64,000 bases of DNA from contig NZ_KE384007.1 of the NCBI RefSeq assembly GCF_000423325.1, forward strand, positions 1-64,000, given 5' to 3'. The notes below the pieces were generated by a model. The model had not been told where the DNA came from. It did not search any database and saw only the letters and a list, made by a program, of their open reading frames with translations. Every line of letters begins with the position of its first letter. Positions within the stretch are counted from its first letter, which is position 1. A program made the position numbers and the translations under genes. Below, one piece after another: positions 21,647-32,239 of this stretch. Source of the stretch: Lysobacter defluvii IMMIB APB-9 = DSM 18482. GTDB lineage: Bacteria; Pseudomonadota; Gammaproteobacteria; Xanthomonadales; Xanthomonadaceae.

Positions 21647-22264
21647 ATGTCTGAATTCCCCCCTCCCGCAGCCCCCGTTCCTCCGCGACGGCCCGATCCG
21701 GCGCTCGCCGAGGGCCTCGACGCGCGCCGTTCCGTGCCGGCAGTCCAGCTGCAGGAACCGGGTCCGGACCAGGACACCCTGCTGCGCTTGCTCGCCAGCG
21801 CGGTGCGCGTCCCGGACCATGGCAAGCGCGTGCCGTTCCGGTTCATCACCCTGGAAGGCGACTCGCGCCGCGTGTTCGGTGAGAAGCTCGCGCAGCGCCA
21901 CCGCGAGGTTGATCCCGACACGCCGGAGGCATTGCTGGCCAAGGACCGCGAACGCTGGCTGCACGCGCCCGTGATCGTGGTGGTCGTGGCGCGGCTGGGC
22001 CCGGATCCGAAGATCCCCGAGCAGGAGCGCCTGCTGACGGCCGGCTGCACCTGCCTGGTCCTCCTCCAGGCGGCCCAGGCCGCGGGCTTCGGAGCCTGCT
22101 GGCTGACCGGCTGGGCCGCGTACGACCGCGGCGTGGCCGACATCCTCGGGCTGTCCGGCGACGAGCGGGTCACCGGCTTCATCCACATCGGTACGCCGCG
22201 CATGGTGGTGCCCGACCGCGAGCGCCCCGACCCTGCGGCCCTGCTGACCCGATGGCAGCCCTGA
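21647..22264 (+). CDS. Nitroreductase-family protein (YdjA-like)
   Basis: FMN-dependent oxidoreductase family protein of 205 residues. It shows an N-terminal RRSVPAVQLQEP segment, SAVRVPDHGKRVPFRFI (YdjA-type substrate/FMN loop) and GFGACWLTGW, typical of the short YdjA group with one FMN per dimer half. The physiological substrate is unknown. The gene overlaps the exonuclease gene by 13 bases and is the first of a three-gene run with the exonuclease and a Nudix hydrolase. Confidence 0.9.
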   Translation: MSEFPPPAAPVPPRRPDPALAEGLDARRSVPAVQLQEPGPDQDTLLRLLASAVRVPDHGKRVPFRFITLEGDSRRVFGEKLAQRHREVDPDTPEALLAKDRERWLHAPVIVVVVARLGPDPKIPEQERLLTAGCTCLVLLQAAQAAGFGACWLTGWAAYDRGVADILGLSGDERVTGFIHIGTPRMVVPDRERPDPAALLTRWQP

Positions 22265-23193
22265 CCGGGGAGCCCGGGACCCGACCGGCCGGCACGCTCT
22301 ACCTGGTCGACGCCAGCCTGTATGTGTTCCGGGCCTGGCACTCGCTGCCGCCGGACCTGCACGGGGCCGACGGCTGGCCGACCAATGCGGTGCACGGCTT
22401 CGCGCGGTTCCTGCTCGAACTGCTGGACCGCGCCCGACCCCAGCACATCGCACTGGCCTTCGACGAAGCGCTGGACAGCTGCTTCCGCAACGAGCTGTAC
22501 CCCGGGTACAAGGCCAACCGCGAGCCCGCGCCGGAGGAGCTGCGCCGCCAGTTCGGCCAATGCCAGCGCCTGTGCCGCGCCCTCGGGCTGGAGGTGCTGG
22601 CCGACCGGGACTACGAGGCCGACGACCTGATCGGCAGCGCCTGCGTGCAATCGCGCGCCAGCGGCTTCCGCTCGGTGCTGGTGTCGGCCGACAAGGACCT
22701 GTCGCAGTTGCTCGGCGAGCACGACGAGCAGTGGGACTTCGCCCGGGGCCAGCGCTGGGGCGCCGCCGGGGTGCCGGGGCGCCACGGCGTGGAGGCCCAC
22801 CAGGTCGCCGACTTCCTCGCCCTGACCGGCGATCCCGTGGACAACATCCCGGGCGTGCCCGGCATCGGGGCCAAGACCGCGGCCGCCCTGCTGGCGCACT
22901 TCGGCAGCCTGGACGCGCTGCTGGCGCGGGTCGAGGAGATCCCGTTCCTGCGCCTGCGCGGTGCGGCGCGCTGCGCCGAGCGCCTGCGGGAGCACCGTGG
23001 GCAGGCGCTGCTGTGCCGCCAGCTGGCGACGATCCGCTGCGACGTCGCGCTGCCCTCCTTCGCCGGCCGGTTCCGGCGCGGCAACGGCGACCCGGATGCG
23101 CTGTGGGAGGTCTGCGAGGCCGTCCGCTTCGGCCCGATGACCCGGCGCCGCCTGCACGAGGCCGCCGGACTGGAATTCGCGCCCGCTGCGTGA
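22252..23193 (+). CDS. 5'-3' exonuclease / flap endonuclease-like (ExoIX type)
   Basis: Stand-alone relative of the nuclease domain of DNA polymerase I. The product has 313 residues. Metal-site and helical-arch motifs are present: LVDASLYVFRAWH (about 17-29), YKANREPAP, DYEADDLIGS, SADKDLSQLL and the helix-hairpin-helix DNIPGVPGIGAKTAAALL. There is no polymerase domain. E. coli ExoIX (Xni) is shorter and lacks some acidic residues, whereas here the acidic set looks complete. It probably acts on flaps or gaps in DNA repair. Confidence 0.93.
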   Translation: MAALTGEPGTRPAGTLYLVDASLYVFRAWHSLPPDLHGADGWPTNAVHGFARFLLELLDRARPQHIALAFDEALDSCFRNELYPGYKANREPAPEELRRQFGQCQRLCRALGLEVLADRDYEADDLIGSACVQSRASGFRSVLVSADKDLSQLLGEHDEQWDFARGQRWGAAGVPGRHGVEAHQVADFLALTGDPVDNIPGVPGIGAKTAAALLAHFGSLDALLARVEEIPFLRLRGAARCAERLREHRGQALLCRQLATIRCDVALPSFAGRFRRGNGDPDALWEVCEAVRFGPMTRRRLHEAAGLEFAPAA

Positions 23194-23210
23194 GGACACC
23201 GGCACCCGCC

Positions 23211-23756
23211 ATGGATACCCCCGAACTCATCTATGAAGGCCCCTTCCTGCGCATGCTGCGCCGGGGCCGCTGGGAGTACGTGGAGCGCACCACCGGCCGT
23301 GGCCTGGCGGTGATGGTGATCGCCCTCACCCCGGCCGGGGAGCTGCTGCTGATCGAGCAGTACCGGGTCCCGCTGCAGGCCCGCGCCGTCGAGCTGCCGG
23401 CCGGCCTGGTCGGGGACCTGGACGGCGCCGACACGCTGGTGGCCGCGGCCGGGCGCGAACTCATCGAGGAGACCGGCTGGAGCGCCGACCACCTGGAGGT
23501 GCTGCTCACCGGCCCGACCTCGGCCGGCATGAGCAACGAGCGCATCGCCTACGTGCGCGCCACCGGGCTGCGCCGGGTCGGGGACGGAGGCGGGGTCGAC
23601 GGCGAGGACATCACCGTCCACGCCGTTCCCCTCGACGAGGTACCCGCGTGGCTGCAGGCCCGCGCCGCGGACGGGTGCGAGATCGACCTGAAGCTGTGGG
23701 GCGGGCTGTGGCTGACCCGTCACCAGCCGGACGGCACGCCCGCCCCTGCGCCCTGA
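23211..23756 (+). CDS. Nudix hydrolase (ADP-ribose pyrophosphatase-like)
   Basis: Nudix protein of 181 residues. The Nudix box is at about 60-82; the core RELIEETGW is intact, but the first conserved glutamate (G-x5-E) is aspartate. The surrounding pattern IEQYRVPLQARAVELPAGLVGD is typical of ADP-ribose/NDP-sugar hydrolases. The substrate is not defined. It follows the exonuclease by 17 bases. Confidence 0.88.
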   Translation: MDTPELIYEGPFLRMLRRGRWEYVERTTGRGLAVMVIALTPAGELLLIEQYRVPLQARAVELPAGLVGDLDGADTLVAAAGRELIEETGWSADHLEVLLTGPTSAGMSNERIAYVRATGLRRVGDGGGVDGEDITVHAVPLDEVPAWLQARAADGCEIDLKLWGGLWLTRHQPDGTPAPAP

Positions 23757-23774
23757 CCCGACCCGGCCTGGCGG

Positions 23775-24719
23775 TCAGCCTGCGAAGCGGTCCGTCGCGG
23801 TGACCAGCGCGTCGACCGTCTCGGCCTCGAACGCGGAATGCCCCGACGCCGGGGTGATCACCAGCTCCGCCTTCGGCCACGCCTTGTGCAGGTCCCAGGC
23901 GTTCTGCACCGGGCAGACCACGTCGTAGCGCCCGTGGACGATCACGCCGGGGATGTCGGCGATCCGCCCGGCATCGCGCAGCAGCTGGTCGTCGACCTCG
24001 AAGAAGCCGCTGTGGACGAAGTAGTGGTTCTCGATCCGCGCAAAGGCCAGCGCGAAGGCGGGATCCTCGTGGCTGGCCGCGAAGTCCTCGTCCACGTGCA
24101 GGAAGCTCGTCGCCCCCTCCCACACGCTCCAGGCCCTGGCCGCCGCCAGGCGGGTGGCCTCGTCGTCGCTGGTGAGGCGCCGGTGGAAGGCGCTGATCAG
24201 GTCGTGGCGCTCGGTCTCCGGGATCGCGGCGACGTAGTGTTCCCAGGCCTCGGGGAACAGGCGGCTGGCGCCTTCCTGGTAGAACCACTCCAGCTCCCAG
24301 CGGCGCAGCATGAAGATCCCGCGCAGGACCAGCTCGGTGACCCGGGCCGGATGGGACTGGGCGTAGGCCAGCGAAAGGGTCGAGCCCCAGCTGCCGCCGA
24401 ACACCTGCCAGCGGTCCACGCCGAGGTGTACCCGCAGCTTCTCGATGTCCTCGACCAGGTGCCAGGTCGTGTTGTCGACCAGGTCCGCGTGCGGCGTCGA
24501 GCGGCCGGCGCCGCGCTGGTCGAACAGGATGATCCGATACCGCTCCGGGTCGTGGAAGCGCCGCATCTTGGTGCTGCAGCCGCCACCCGGGCCGCCGTGC
24601 AGCAATACCACCGGCTTGCCGTCCGGGTTGCCGCACTGCTCGTAGTACAGGGTGTGCCGCTCGTCGACGGCCAGGGTGCCCGTGTCGTAGGGCTCGATTT
24701 CCGGGTACAGGTTGCGCAT
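23775..24719 (-). CDS. pip: Proline iminopeptidase
   Basis: Alpha/beta-hydrolase that removes N-terminal proline from peptides. The 314-residue product is close to the crystallised Xanthomonas enzyme of about 313 residues. Motifs are the oxyanion-hole stretch LLHGGPGGG, the nucleophile elbow GGSWGSTL (Ser near 110), an acidic residue in HGRYDVVCPV and catalytic His in PASGHSAF near the C terminus. There is no signal peptide. It is convergent with the Nudix gene and 28 bases downstream of prmC. Confidence 0.96.
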   Translation of the reverse strand: MRNLYPEIEPYDTGTLAVDERHTLYYEQCGNPDGKPVVLLHGGPGGGCSTKMRRFHDPERYRIILFDQRGAGRSTPHADLVDNTTWHLVEDIEKLRVHLGVDRWQVFGGSWGSTLSLAYAQSHPARVTELVLRGIFMLRRWELEWFYQEGASRLFPEAWEHYVAAIPETERHDLISAFHRRLTSDDEATRLAAARAWSVWEGATSFLHVDEDFAASHEDPAFALAFARIENHYFVHSGFFEVDDQLLRDAGRIADIPGVIVHGRYDVVCPVQNAWDLHKAWPKAELVITPASGHSAFEAETVDALVTATDRFAG

Positions 24720-24747
24720 GCGGCCTCCGCGTGTGGGGGCCAAGAGT

Positions 24748-25590
24748 CTAGCCGCGCTGCGCCGACGGGGCAGTGCGCCCCAGGCTGACCCGGTCGCGCT
24801 GCTCCAGGTCGGTCGCGGTCTCCACCTCCTCGAACCCCGCCTCCCGTAGCAGCGCGCGCACTGCCGCGCCCTGGTCGTGGCCGTGTTCCAGCAGCAGCCA
24901 CCCGCCCGGCCGCAGGTGCGCCGGGGCGGCGGCGATGATCGAGCGGATGTCGTCCAGGCCGTCGGGACCGGAGGCGAGCGCGGCCGCGGGTTCATGGCGC
25001 AGGTCCCCCTGCGCCAGGTGCGGATCCCCGGCCGCGATGTAGGGCGGGTTGCCGGCGACCAGGTCGAAGCGCTCCCCGGCCAGCGGACCGAACCAGTCGC
25101 CCTGGCGCAGCTCCACGTTGGCGAGGCCGGCCTCGGCTGCGTTCGTGCGCGCCACCTCCAGCGCCGCGGGGCTGGCATCCGTCGCCACCACCCGCGCCTG
25201 CGGGCGCTCGCTTGCAATCGCCAGCGCGATGGCGCCGCTACCGGTGCCCAGGTCGGCGACCCTGGAGGGCCCGTCGGCGGGAATGCGTTCCAGGGCCAGT
25301 TCGACCAGCCGTTCGGTCTCGGGACGCGGGATCAGGGTGTCGGGGCCCACCTGGAGGTCGAGGGTCCAGAACCCGCGGCGACCGGTCAGGTACGCCACGG
25401 GCTCGCCCCCGACGCGCCGCGCCACCAGGGCCTCGAAGCGCTCCGCGTCGGCCGGTGCCAGCGGGTCGGTGCCGTGCGCGTACAGCCAGCCGTGGTCGCG
25501 GCCGAGCACGTGGGCCAGCAGCAGCTCGGCCTCGCCGGGGGCAAGCCGCGCGCGGGCCTGGCGCAGCGCGGAGTCGATGGTCTCGGGCAT
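24748..25590 (-). CDS. prmC: Release-factor glutamine methyltransferase
   Basis: SAM-dependent enzyme that methylates the Gln of the GGQ motif in RF1/RF2. The product has 280 residues from ATG 25590. An N-terminal helical domain precedes the SAM fold, with [16 protein letters not shown] (motif I) and the catalytic [19 protein letters not shown] is the usual family linker. Its partner gene prfA is in the same window but not adjacent. The upstream 238 bases separate it from ahpC, which is divergent. Confidence 0.96.
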   Translation of the reverse strand: MPETIDSALRQARARLAPGEAELLLAHVLGRDHGWLYAHGTDPLAPADAERFEALVARRVGGEPVAYLTGRRGFWTLDLQVGPDTLIPRPETERLVELALERIPADGPSRVADLGTGSGAIALAIASERPQARVVATDASPAALEVARTNAAEAGLANVELRQGDWFGPLAGERFDLVAGNPPYIAAGDPHLAQGDLRHEPAAALASGPDGLDDIRSIIAAAPAHLRPGGWLLLEHGHDQGAAVRALLREAGFEEVETATDLEQRDRVSLGRTAPSAQRG

Positions 25591-25634
25591 GGCGGCGGCT
25601 CCTGCAGGGGGCGCGAATGCTACCGGGCACGGCG

Positions 25635-25651
25635 GCGGCTTGATAAGCCGC
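25635..25651. repeat. Perfect inverted repeat between prmC and ahpC
   Basis: Arms GCGGCTT and AAGCCGC flank a three-base centre. It lies 45 bases upstream of prmC and about 90 bases upstream of the OxyR operator. It could be a regulator site or a small hairpin at the start of the prmC mRNA. Nothing in the sequence fixes its role. Confidence 0.4.
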
Positions 25652-25726
25652 GACTCCGCCCCGAAGTGGTCCGGAGCGCCGCCGCGGAGGCACCGGCGGC
25701 GGCGCGCATCAAAGAGCGTGTACCGC

Positions 25727-25763
25727 ATAGGCCCGGCCTATCGCATCTATTGCATCAATCAAT
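25727..25763 (+). promoter_or_regulatory. OxyR operator of ahpC
   Basis: The 37-base site reads ATAG-N7-CTAT-N7-ATTG-N7-CAAT. This is exactly the four-quarter spacing of the OxyR consensus, with the second palindrome in ATTG/CAAT form. It ends immediately before a weak -35, as expected for activation by OxyR contact with RNA polymerase. The oxyR gene lies two genes downstream. Confidence 0.8.
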
Positions 25764-25792
25764 TTCCCTATTTCGATAGGCGGACCTACGAT
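25764..25792 (+). promoter_or_regulatory. ahpC promoter
   Basis: A weak -35 hexamer TTCCCT at 25764-25769 touches the end of the OxyR operator. After 17 bases comes the -10-like TACGAT at 25787-25792. The predicted start of transcription is about 30 bases before the ATG. A poor -35 next to an activator site suits a peroxide-induced promoter. Confidence 0.5.
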
Positions 25793-25828
25793 TGACGCTG
25801 TCTTTCCACCACTGATGAGGATTCGCGA

Positions 25829-26392
25829 ATGTCCCTGATCAATACCGAAATCAAGCCGTTCAAGGCCCAGGCCTTTAAGGACGGCAAGTTCATCGAAGTC
25901 ACCGAGGCCGACGTCAAGGGCAAGTGGTCGGTGTTCTTCTTCTACCCGGCCGACTTCACCTTCGTGTGCCCGACCGAGCTCGAGGACCTGGCCGAGAACT
26001 ACGACGAGTTCCAGAAGCTGGGCGTGGAGATCTACAGCGTCTCGACCGACACCCACTTCTCGCACAAGGCCTGGCACGACTCGTCGGAGGCCATCGGCAA
26101 GATCAAGTACACGATGCTGGGCGACCCGTCGGGCGTGATCACCAACAACTTCGAGAACATGCGCGAGGGCCAGGGCCTGGCCGACCGCGCGACCTTCGTG
26201 GTGGACCCGGACGGCATCATCCAGGCGATCGAAGTGACCGCCGAGGGCATCGGCCGCGACGCGCAGGACCTGCTGCGCAAGGTCAAGGCCGCCCAGTACG
26301 TCGCCGCCCACCCGGGCGAGGTCTGCCCGGCCAAGTGGAAGGAAGGCGAGAAGACCCTCGCCCCGTCCCTGGACCTGGTCGGCAAGATCTAA
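25829..26392 (+). CDS. ahpC: Alkyl hydroperoxide reductase subunit C (2-Cys peroxiredoxin)
   Basis: Reduces H2O2, organic peroxides and peroxynitrite. The product has 187 residues, like E. coli AhpC. The peroxidatic cysteine is C47 in FTFVCPTE and the resolving cysteine is C166 in EVCPAKW, placing it in the Prx1/AhpC class. Its electron donor AhpF is encoded 224 bases downstream. The codon choice is strongly biased to a few high-usage codons, as in a highly expressed gene. Control by OxyR is indicated by the operator upstream. Confidence 0.98.
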   Translation: MSLINTEIKPFKAQAFKDGKFIEVTEADVKGKWSVFFFYPADFTFVCPTELEDLAENYDEFQKLGVEIYSVSTDTHFSHKAWHDSSEAIGKIKYTMLGDPSGVITNNFENMREGQGLADRATFVVDPDGIIQAIEVTAEGIGRDAQDLLRKVKAAQYVAAHPGEVCPAKWKEGEKTLAPSLDLVGKI

Positions 26393-26413
26393 GTCCGCGC
26401 CAGCTGGCACGCC

Positions 26414-26432
26414 GCCGGGGCCCTGCCCCGGC
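26414..26432 (+). terminator. Hairpin between ahpC and ahpF
   Basis: GCCGGGG and CCCCGGC form a seven-pair stem with a five-base loop, 22 bases after the ahpC stop. No U tract follows. It may attenuate transcription or protect the ahpC mRNA end, so that ahpC is made in excess of ahpF-oxyR. Confidence 0.4.
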
Positions 26433-26592
26433 CGGCACCGGAGCGGGCGGTCTCCGCCGCCCGCCTCCCTTGCCGCCCCGCATGCGCCTTCCAACGCGTG
26501 CTCCTGAACCAGCGGCCTGCGTCGCCGGCCTCCCCTCCGGCACTTCCCTCCCCCAGGCCAGGCCGCTGCTTCAGGCGTTCGCCCCACCCCCT

Positions 26593-26601
26593 CCCCCCCC
26601 C
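26593..26601 (+). repeat. C9 homopolymer upstream of ahpF
   Basis: Nine consecutive C residues lie within a C-rich stretch (26580-26614), just before the GGAG ribosome-binding site of ahpF at 26606-26609. It lies outside any reading frame, so slippage would alter leader length or spacing only. Confidence 0.6.
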
Positions 26602-26616
26602 TGCTGGAGCCCCACC

Positions 26617-28191
26617 ATGCTCGACGAAAACCTCAAGGCCCAGTTGACGGCCTACATGGAGAAGCTGACCCAGCCCATCGAGCTGGTCGCCTCCCTGGAC
26701 GACAGCGACAAGTCGCGCGAGCTCGACCAGCTGCTCGACCAGATCGCCTCCACCTCCGACCGGATCACCCGCCGCGACGGCGATGCCGCGCGCAAGCCCT
26801 CGTTCGAGATCGTGCGCGCCGGCACCGACGTGTCGGTCGGCTTCGCCGGCATCCCGATGGGCCATGAATTCACCTCGCTCGTGCTGGCGCTGCTGCAGGT
26901 CGGCGGACACCCGGTGAAGGTCGAGGAGGAGCTGGCCAACCAGGTCCGCGACCTGGAGGGCGAGTTCCGCTTCGAGACCTACATGTCGCTTTCCTGCCAG
27001 AGCTGCCCGGATACCGTGCAGGCGCTGAACGCGATGAGCGTGCTGAACTCCAACATCAGCCACGTGGCCATCGACGGCGCCCTGTTCCAGGACGAGGTCG
27101 AGGCGCGCGAGATCATGAGCGTCCCGACCATCTTCCTCAACGGCAAGCCCTTCGGGCAGGGCCGGATGACGGTCGAGGAGCTGGTCGCCAAGCTCGACAG
27201 CGGCGCCGCCGAGCGCGAGGCCGGCAAGATCGCGAAGAAGGATCCCTTCGACGTGCTGGTCGTCGGCGGTGGCCCGGCCGGTTCCGCGGCCGCGATCTAC
27301 GCCGCGCGCAAGGGCATCCGCACCGGCGTGGCGGCCGAGCGCTTCGGCGGCCAGGTGCTGGACACCCTGTCGATCGAGAACTTCGTCTCGGTCAAGTACA
27401 CCGAGGGCCCGCAATTCGCGATCGCGCTGGAGCAGCACGTGCGCGAGTACGACGTCGACGTGATGAACCTGCAGCGCGCGACGAAGCTGGTCCCGGCCAG
27501 CGAGCCCGGCGGCCTCATCGAGGTGCAGCTGGAGAATGGCGCGAGCCTGAAGTCGAAGTCGGTGGTCCTGGCCACCGGTGCCCGCTGGCGCCAGATGGGC
27601 GTCCCCGGCGAGGAGGAGTACCGCACCCGCGGCGTGGCCTACTGCCCGCACTGCGACGGGCCGCTGTACAAGGGCAAGCGCGTGGCGGTGATCGGCGGCG
27701 GCAACTCCGGCGTCGAGGCGGCCATCGACCTGGCCGGCATCGTCGAGCACGTGACGCTGATCGAGTTCGACACCGCGATGCGGGCCGACGAGGTCCTGCA
27801 GCGCAAGCTGCGCAGCCTGCCCAACGTGGACATCCTGCTCAACGCGCAGACCACCGAGGTGCTGGGCGACGGGCAGAAGGTCACCGGGCTGGTCTACAAG
27901 GACCGGGGCACCGGCGAGAGCCACACCGTGGAGCTGGCCGGCATCTTCGTCCAGATCGGCCTGCTGCCCAACACCGAGTGGCTGAAGGGCGCGGTGGAGC
28001 TGAGCGAGCGCGGCGAGATCGTCATCGACGACCGCGGCCAGACCTCGGTCCCGGGCGTGTTCGCCGCCGGCGACGCCACCACCGTGCCGTACAAGCAGAT
28101 CGTCGTCGCGATGGGCGCCGGCTCGACCGCCGCGCTGAGCGCCTTCGACCACCTGATCCGCACCTCGGCCCCGGCCGCGCAGGCTGCGTGA
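26617..28191 (+). CDS. ahpF: Alkyl hydroperoxide reductase subunit F
   Basis: Flavoprotein that passes electrons from NADH to AhpC. The product has 524 residues. The N-terminal double thioredoxin fold carries C127 and C130 in SCQSCPD, a linker lies near 200-208, and the thioredoxin-reductase part has the FAD motif [13 protein letters not shown] and redox pair C343/C346 in YCPHCDG. The second dinucleotide motif is [13 protein letters not shown]. The ATG has a GGAG site eight bases upstream. The stop overlaps oxyR (GTGA). Confidence 0.98.
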   Translation: MLDENLKAQLTAYMEKLTQPIELVASLDDSDKSRELDQLLDQIASTSDRITRRDGDAARKPSFEIVRAGTDVSVGFAGIPMGHEFTSLVLALLQVGGHPVKVEEELANQVRDLEGEFRFETYMSLSCQSCPDTVQALNAMSVLNSNISHVAIDGALFQDEVEAREIMSVPTIFLNGKPFGQGRMTVEELVAKLDSGAAEREAGKIAKKDPFDVLVVGGGPAGSAAAIYAARKGIRTGVAAERFGGQVLDTLSIENFVSVKYTEGPQFAIALEQHVREYDVDVMNLQRATKLVPASEPGGLIEVQLENGASLKSKSVVLATGARWRQMGVPGEEEYRTRGVAYCPHCDGPLYKGKRVAVIGGGNSGVEAAIDLAGIVEHVTLIEFDTAMRADEVLQRKLRSLPNVDILLNAQTTEVLGDGQKVTGLVYKDRGTGESHTVELAGIFVQIGLLPNTEWLKGAVELSERGEIVIDDRGQTSVPGVFAAGDATTVPYKQIVVAMGAGSTAALSAFDHLIRTSAPAAQAA

Positions 28192-29099
28192 ACCTGCGCG
28201 ACCTCCGCTACCTCGTCGCCCTGGCCGAGCACCGCCACTTCGGCCGGGCGGCCGAGGCCAGCTTCGTCAGCCAGCCGACGCTGTCGACGCAGATCCGGAA
28301 GCTGGAGGAGGAACTCGGGGTGGCGCTGTTCGAGCGCGCCCCGCGCAAGGTCATGCTGACCCCGGTCGGGCGCGAGATCGTCGAGCGCGCCCGCAAGGTC
28401 CTGGCCGACGTGGACCAGCTGGCGGAGATCGCCCGCCGCAGCCAGGACCCCGAAGCCGGCACCGTCCGGCTCGGCCTGTTCCCCACCCTGGGTCCCTACC
28501 TGCTGCCGCACGTGCTGCCAGGGCTGCGCGAGCGCTTCCCCCGGCTCGAGTTCCTGCTGGTGGAGGACAAGACTGACGCCCTGCTGGAGCGGCTGCGCGA
28601 CGGCCGCCTCGACGCGGCGGTGCTCGCGCTGCCCCTGGCCGACGAGCAGCTGCATGCCGAGCCGCTGTTCGACGAACCCTTCGTGCTGGCGACCCCGGCC
28701 GGGCATCCGCTGGCCGGCCGCGGCCCGCTGGCGGTCGACGACCTCGACGAGGAACGGTTGCTGCTGCTGGAGGAGGGCCACTGCCTGCGCGAACAGGCGC
28801 TGGACGTGTGCCGGCTCGCCGGCGCGGGGGAGCGTGACTTCCGCGCGACCAGCCTGGAAACCCTGCGCCAGATGGTGGCGGCGGGGGTCGGCAGCACCCT
28901 GTTGCCGGTGCTCGCCGTGCAGCCGCCGGTACCGGGCCTGCCCGGCGTCCAGCTGGTGCCGTTCAAGGGCGAACCCCCGTTCCGCCGGGTGGCGCTGGTC
29001 TGGCGGCGCAGCTCGGCCAGCGACGGGCTGCTACGCGGGCTCGCCGCCGAAATCCGCCAGCTCCCCGCCGGTCTCCTGCGTCCCCCCGCCCAGGCCTAG
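28188..29099 (+). CDS. oxyR: Hydrogen-peroxide-sensing LysR-type regulator OxyR
   Basis: LysR-family activator of 303 residues from GTG 28188. The N-terminal winged helix-turn-helix includes [24 protein letters not shown]. The redox cysteines fall exactly at C199 (EGHCLREQ) and C208 (DVCRL), the positions of the E. coli disulfide switch. Coupling to ahpF (GTGA) agrees with the ahpC-ahpF-oxyR arrangement known in Xanthomonas. The last 69 bases overlap the convergent DUF2007 gene. Confidence 0.97.
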   Translation: MNLRDLRYLVALAEHRHFGRAAEASFVSQPTLSTQIRKLEEELGVALFERAPRKVMLTPVGREIVERARKVLADVDQLAEIARRSQDPEAGTVRLGLFPTLGPYLLPHVLPGLRERFPRLEFLLVEDKTDALLERLRDGRLDAAVLALPLADEQLHAEPLFDEPFVLATPAGHPLAGRGPLAVDDLDEERLLLLEEGHCLREQALDVCRLAGAGERDFRATSLETLRQMVAAGVGSTLLPVLAVQPPVPGLPGVQLVPFKGEPPFRRVALVWRRSSASDGLLRGLAAEIRQLPAGLLRPPAQA

Positions 29100-29294
29100 G
29101 GCCTCCACTTCCGCCCGCGCCTCCGGCCAGGCAACGTCCGGCACCTGCACCCGGATCACCCCGAACAGCGGCAGCTCGCCCATGGCGCCCGCCAGCGCCT
29201 CCCCGGCCAGGAACACCGGGATCCCGATCCCTTCCAGCGCGTGGCGGACCAGGTGGGCGTCGATCACGTTGGCGGCTTCGTAGACGGTGCGCAT
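29031..29294 (-). CDS. DUF2007 small protein
   Basis: Protein of 87 residues with the DUF2007 (GlnB-like signal-transducing) pattern: an N-terminal RTVYEAANVIDAHLVRHALEGIGIPVFLAGE, then FGVIRVQVPDVAWPEARA. There are no membrane segments. It is antisense to the 3' end of oxyR over 69 bases; the overlapping part encodes its variable Gly-rich tail. The function is unknown. In Xanthomonas a small orfX follows oxyR on the same strand, whereas here the neighbour is convergent. Confidence 0.75.
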   Translation of the reverse strand: MRTVYEAANVIDAHLVRHALEGIGIPVFLAGEALAGAMGELPLFGVIRVQVPDVAWPEARAEVEALGLGGGTQETGGELADFGGEPA

Positions 29295-29408
29295 CGCGGG
29301 CCTCCGGGAGTGCGCCCCCAGCATACGCCCCGGCGGCGGCACCGGCGCCAACAGCCGCGCCGCAACGGCTAAACTGCCCGGTCCCCTCCCCTCCTGCCTG
29401 GCTGCCGC

Positions 29409-31172
<1,764 letters not shown>

Positions 31173-31215
31173 CGCCGACCGCGCCCCGCCGCGGCGCGCT
31201 GGAAAGGAGACCGAC

Positions 31216-31662
31216 ATGGCTACCCTGCGTTCCCTGATCCTCCTGGTCGGGCTTGCACTGCTGCTCGCCGCCTGCACCGCGCCCGGCAGCCAGGGCGAGA
31301 CCCCGGCACCCGCTCCCGGGGCGTCCGCGCCCGCCGGCCCGCCCGATGTAGACGACGCTCCGCCCACCGTCCACCGCGGCCCGATCCCCGGCGCCCCGAC
31401 CCTCGGCGGGCCGGCCGGGGGCGGCGCGGCCGTGGACCGCAGCTGCACCACCGATGCCGACTGCACGGTCAAGAACGTCGGCAACTGCTGCGGCTACTAC
31501 CCGGCCTGCGTGAACGTGGACAGCCCGACCGATCCGGAGGGCGTGCAGGCGCAATGCGCCGCCGAGGGCCGGATGGGCGTGTGCGGCTTCCCGGAGATTT
31601 CCGGCTGCCAGTGCGTGCAGGGCACCTGCCAGGACCAGCAAAGGGAGGCAATCCTCGAATGA
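31216..31662 (+). CDS. Cysteine-rich lipoprotein
   Basis: Protein of 148 residues with a strong GGAAAGGAGA ribosome site. The lipobox LAAC gives lipid cysteine C20. A Pro/Gly-rich linker (about 25-72) leads to a compact domain with ten cysteines (SCTTDADC, NCCGYYPAC, then QC, VC, GCQCVQGTC), probably five disulfides in the periplasm or on the surface. I do not recognise a named family. It lies 43 bases after glnS and its stop overlaps the deaminase start (ATGA). Confidence 0.75.
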   Translation: MATLRSLILLVGLALLLAACTAPGSQGETPAPAPGASAPAGPPDVDDAPPTVHRGPIPGAPTLGGPAGGGAAVDRSCTTDADCTVKNVGNCCGYYPACVNVDSPTDPEGVQAQCAAEGRMGVCGFPEISGCQCVQGTCQDQQREAILE

Positions 31663-32237
31663 TGCTCAAGGCCCAGCTCCACCTGACCCTGCCGGTCTGG
31701 GTGCACGAGGCGGTCGACGCGATGCGCGCCTACCCCTCCGACGAGGACAAGGTGGCGCTCGCGATCGAGCTGTCCCGCCGCAACATCGACGCCCGCAGCG
31801 GCGGCCCGTTCGGGGCCGCGGTGTTCGGTCCCGACGACCGGATCATCGCGGTCGGGGTCAACCGGGTCCTCCCGCAGACCTGCTCGGTCGCGCATGCCGA
31901 GACCATGGCCTTCATGCTCGCCCAGCAGCGCACCCAGCGTGCGCGGCTGAACGAGGACGGGGCCGGGAACCCGGCCGGGCCGGTCACCCTGGCCACCTCC
32001 TCGCAGCCCTGCTGCCAGTGCTACGGCGCCAGCTTCTGGGCCGGCATCGACCACCTGCTGATCGGCGCGCGCAGCGCGGACGTGGAGGAACTCACCCAAT
32101 TCGACGAGGGCCCGCTCCCGCAGGACTGGGTCGGGGAGATGGAAAAGCGCGGCATCCAGGTCCGGCGCGACCTGCTGCGCGACCAGGCACGCGAAGTGCT
32201 GGCCGACTACGGCCGGCTTGGCGGGGCGAACTACTGA
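31659..32237 (+). CDS. Cytidine/deoxycytidylate deaminase-family nucleoside deaminase
   Basis: Zinc-dependent deaminase fold of 192 residues. Zinc ligands and catalytic glutamate are H79-A80-E81 in VAHAETMAF and C118/C121 in PCCQC. The family includes guanine deaminases and tRNA adenosine deaminases; the long N terminus and insertion favour a guanine-deaminase-like or uncharacterised base deaminase over TadA. The substrate is unknown. It is translated from ATGATG overlapping the lipoprotein stop. Confidence 0.85.
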   Translation: MMLKAQLHLTLPVWVHEAVDAMRAYPSDEDKVALAIELSRRNIDARSGGPFGAAVFGPDDRIIAVGVNRVLPQTCSVAHAETMAFMLAQQRTQRARLNEDGAGNPAGPVTLATSSQPCCQCYGASFWAGIDHLLIGARSADVEELTQFDEGPLPQDWVGEMEKRGIQVRRDLLRDQAREVLADYGRLGGANY

Positions 32238-32239
32238 CG

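Noticed and set aside
26580-26616. C-rich stretch as a transcription terminator
   Set aside because: No stem-loop with a U tract; more likely part of the ahpF leader.
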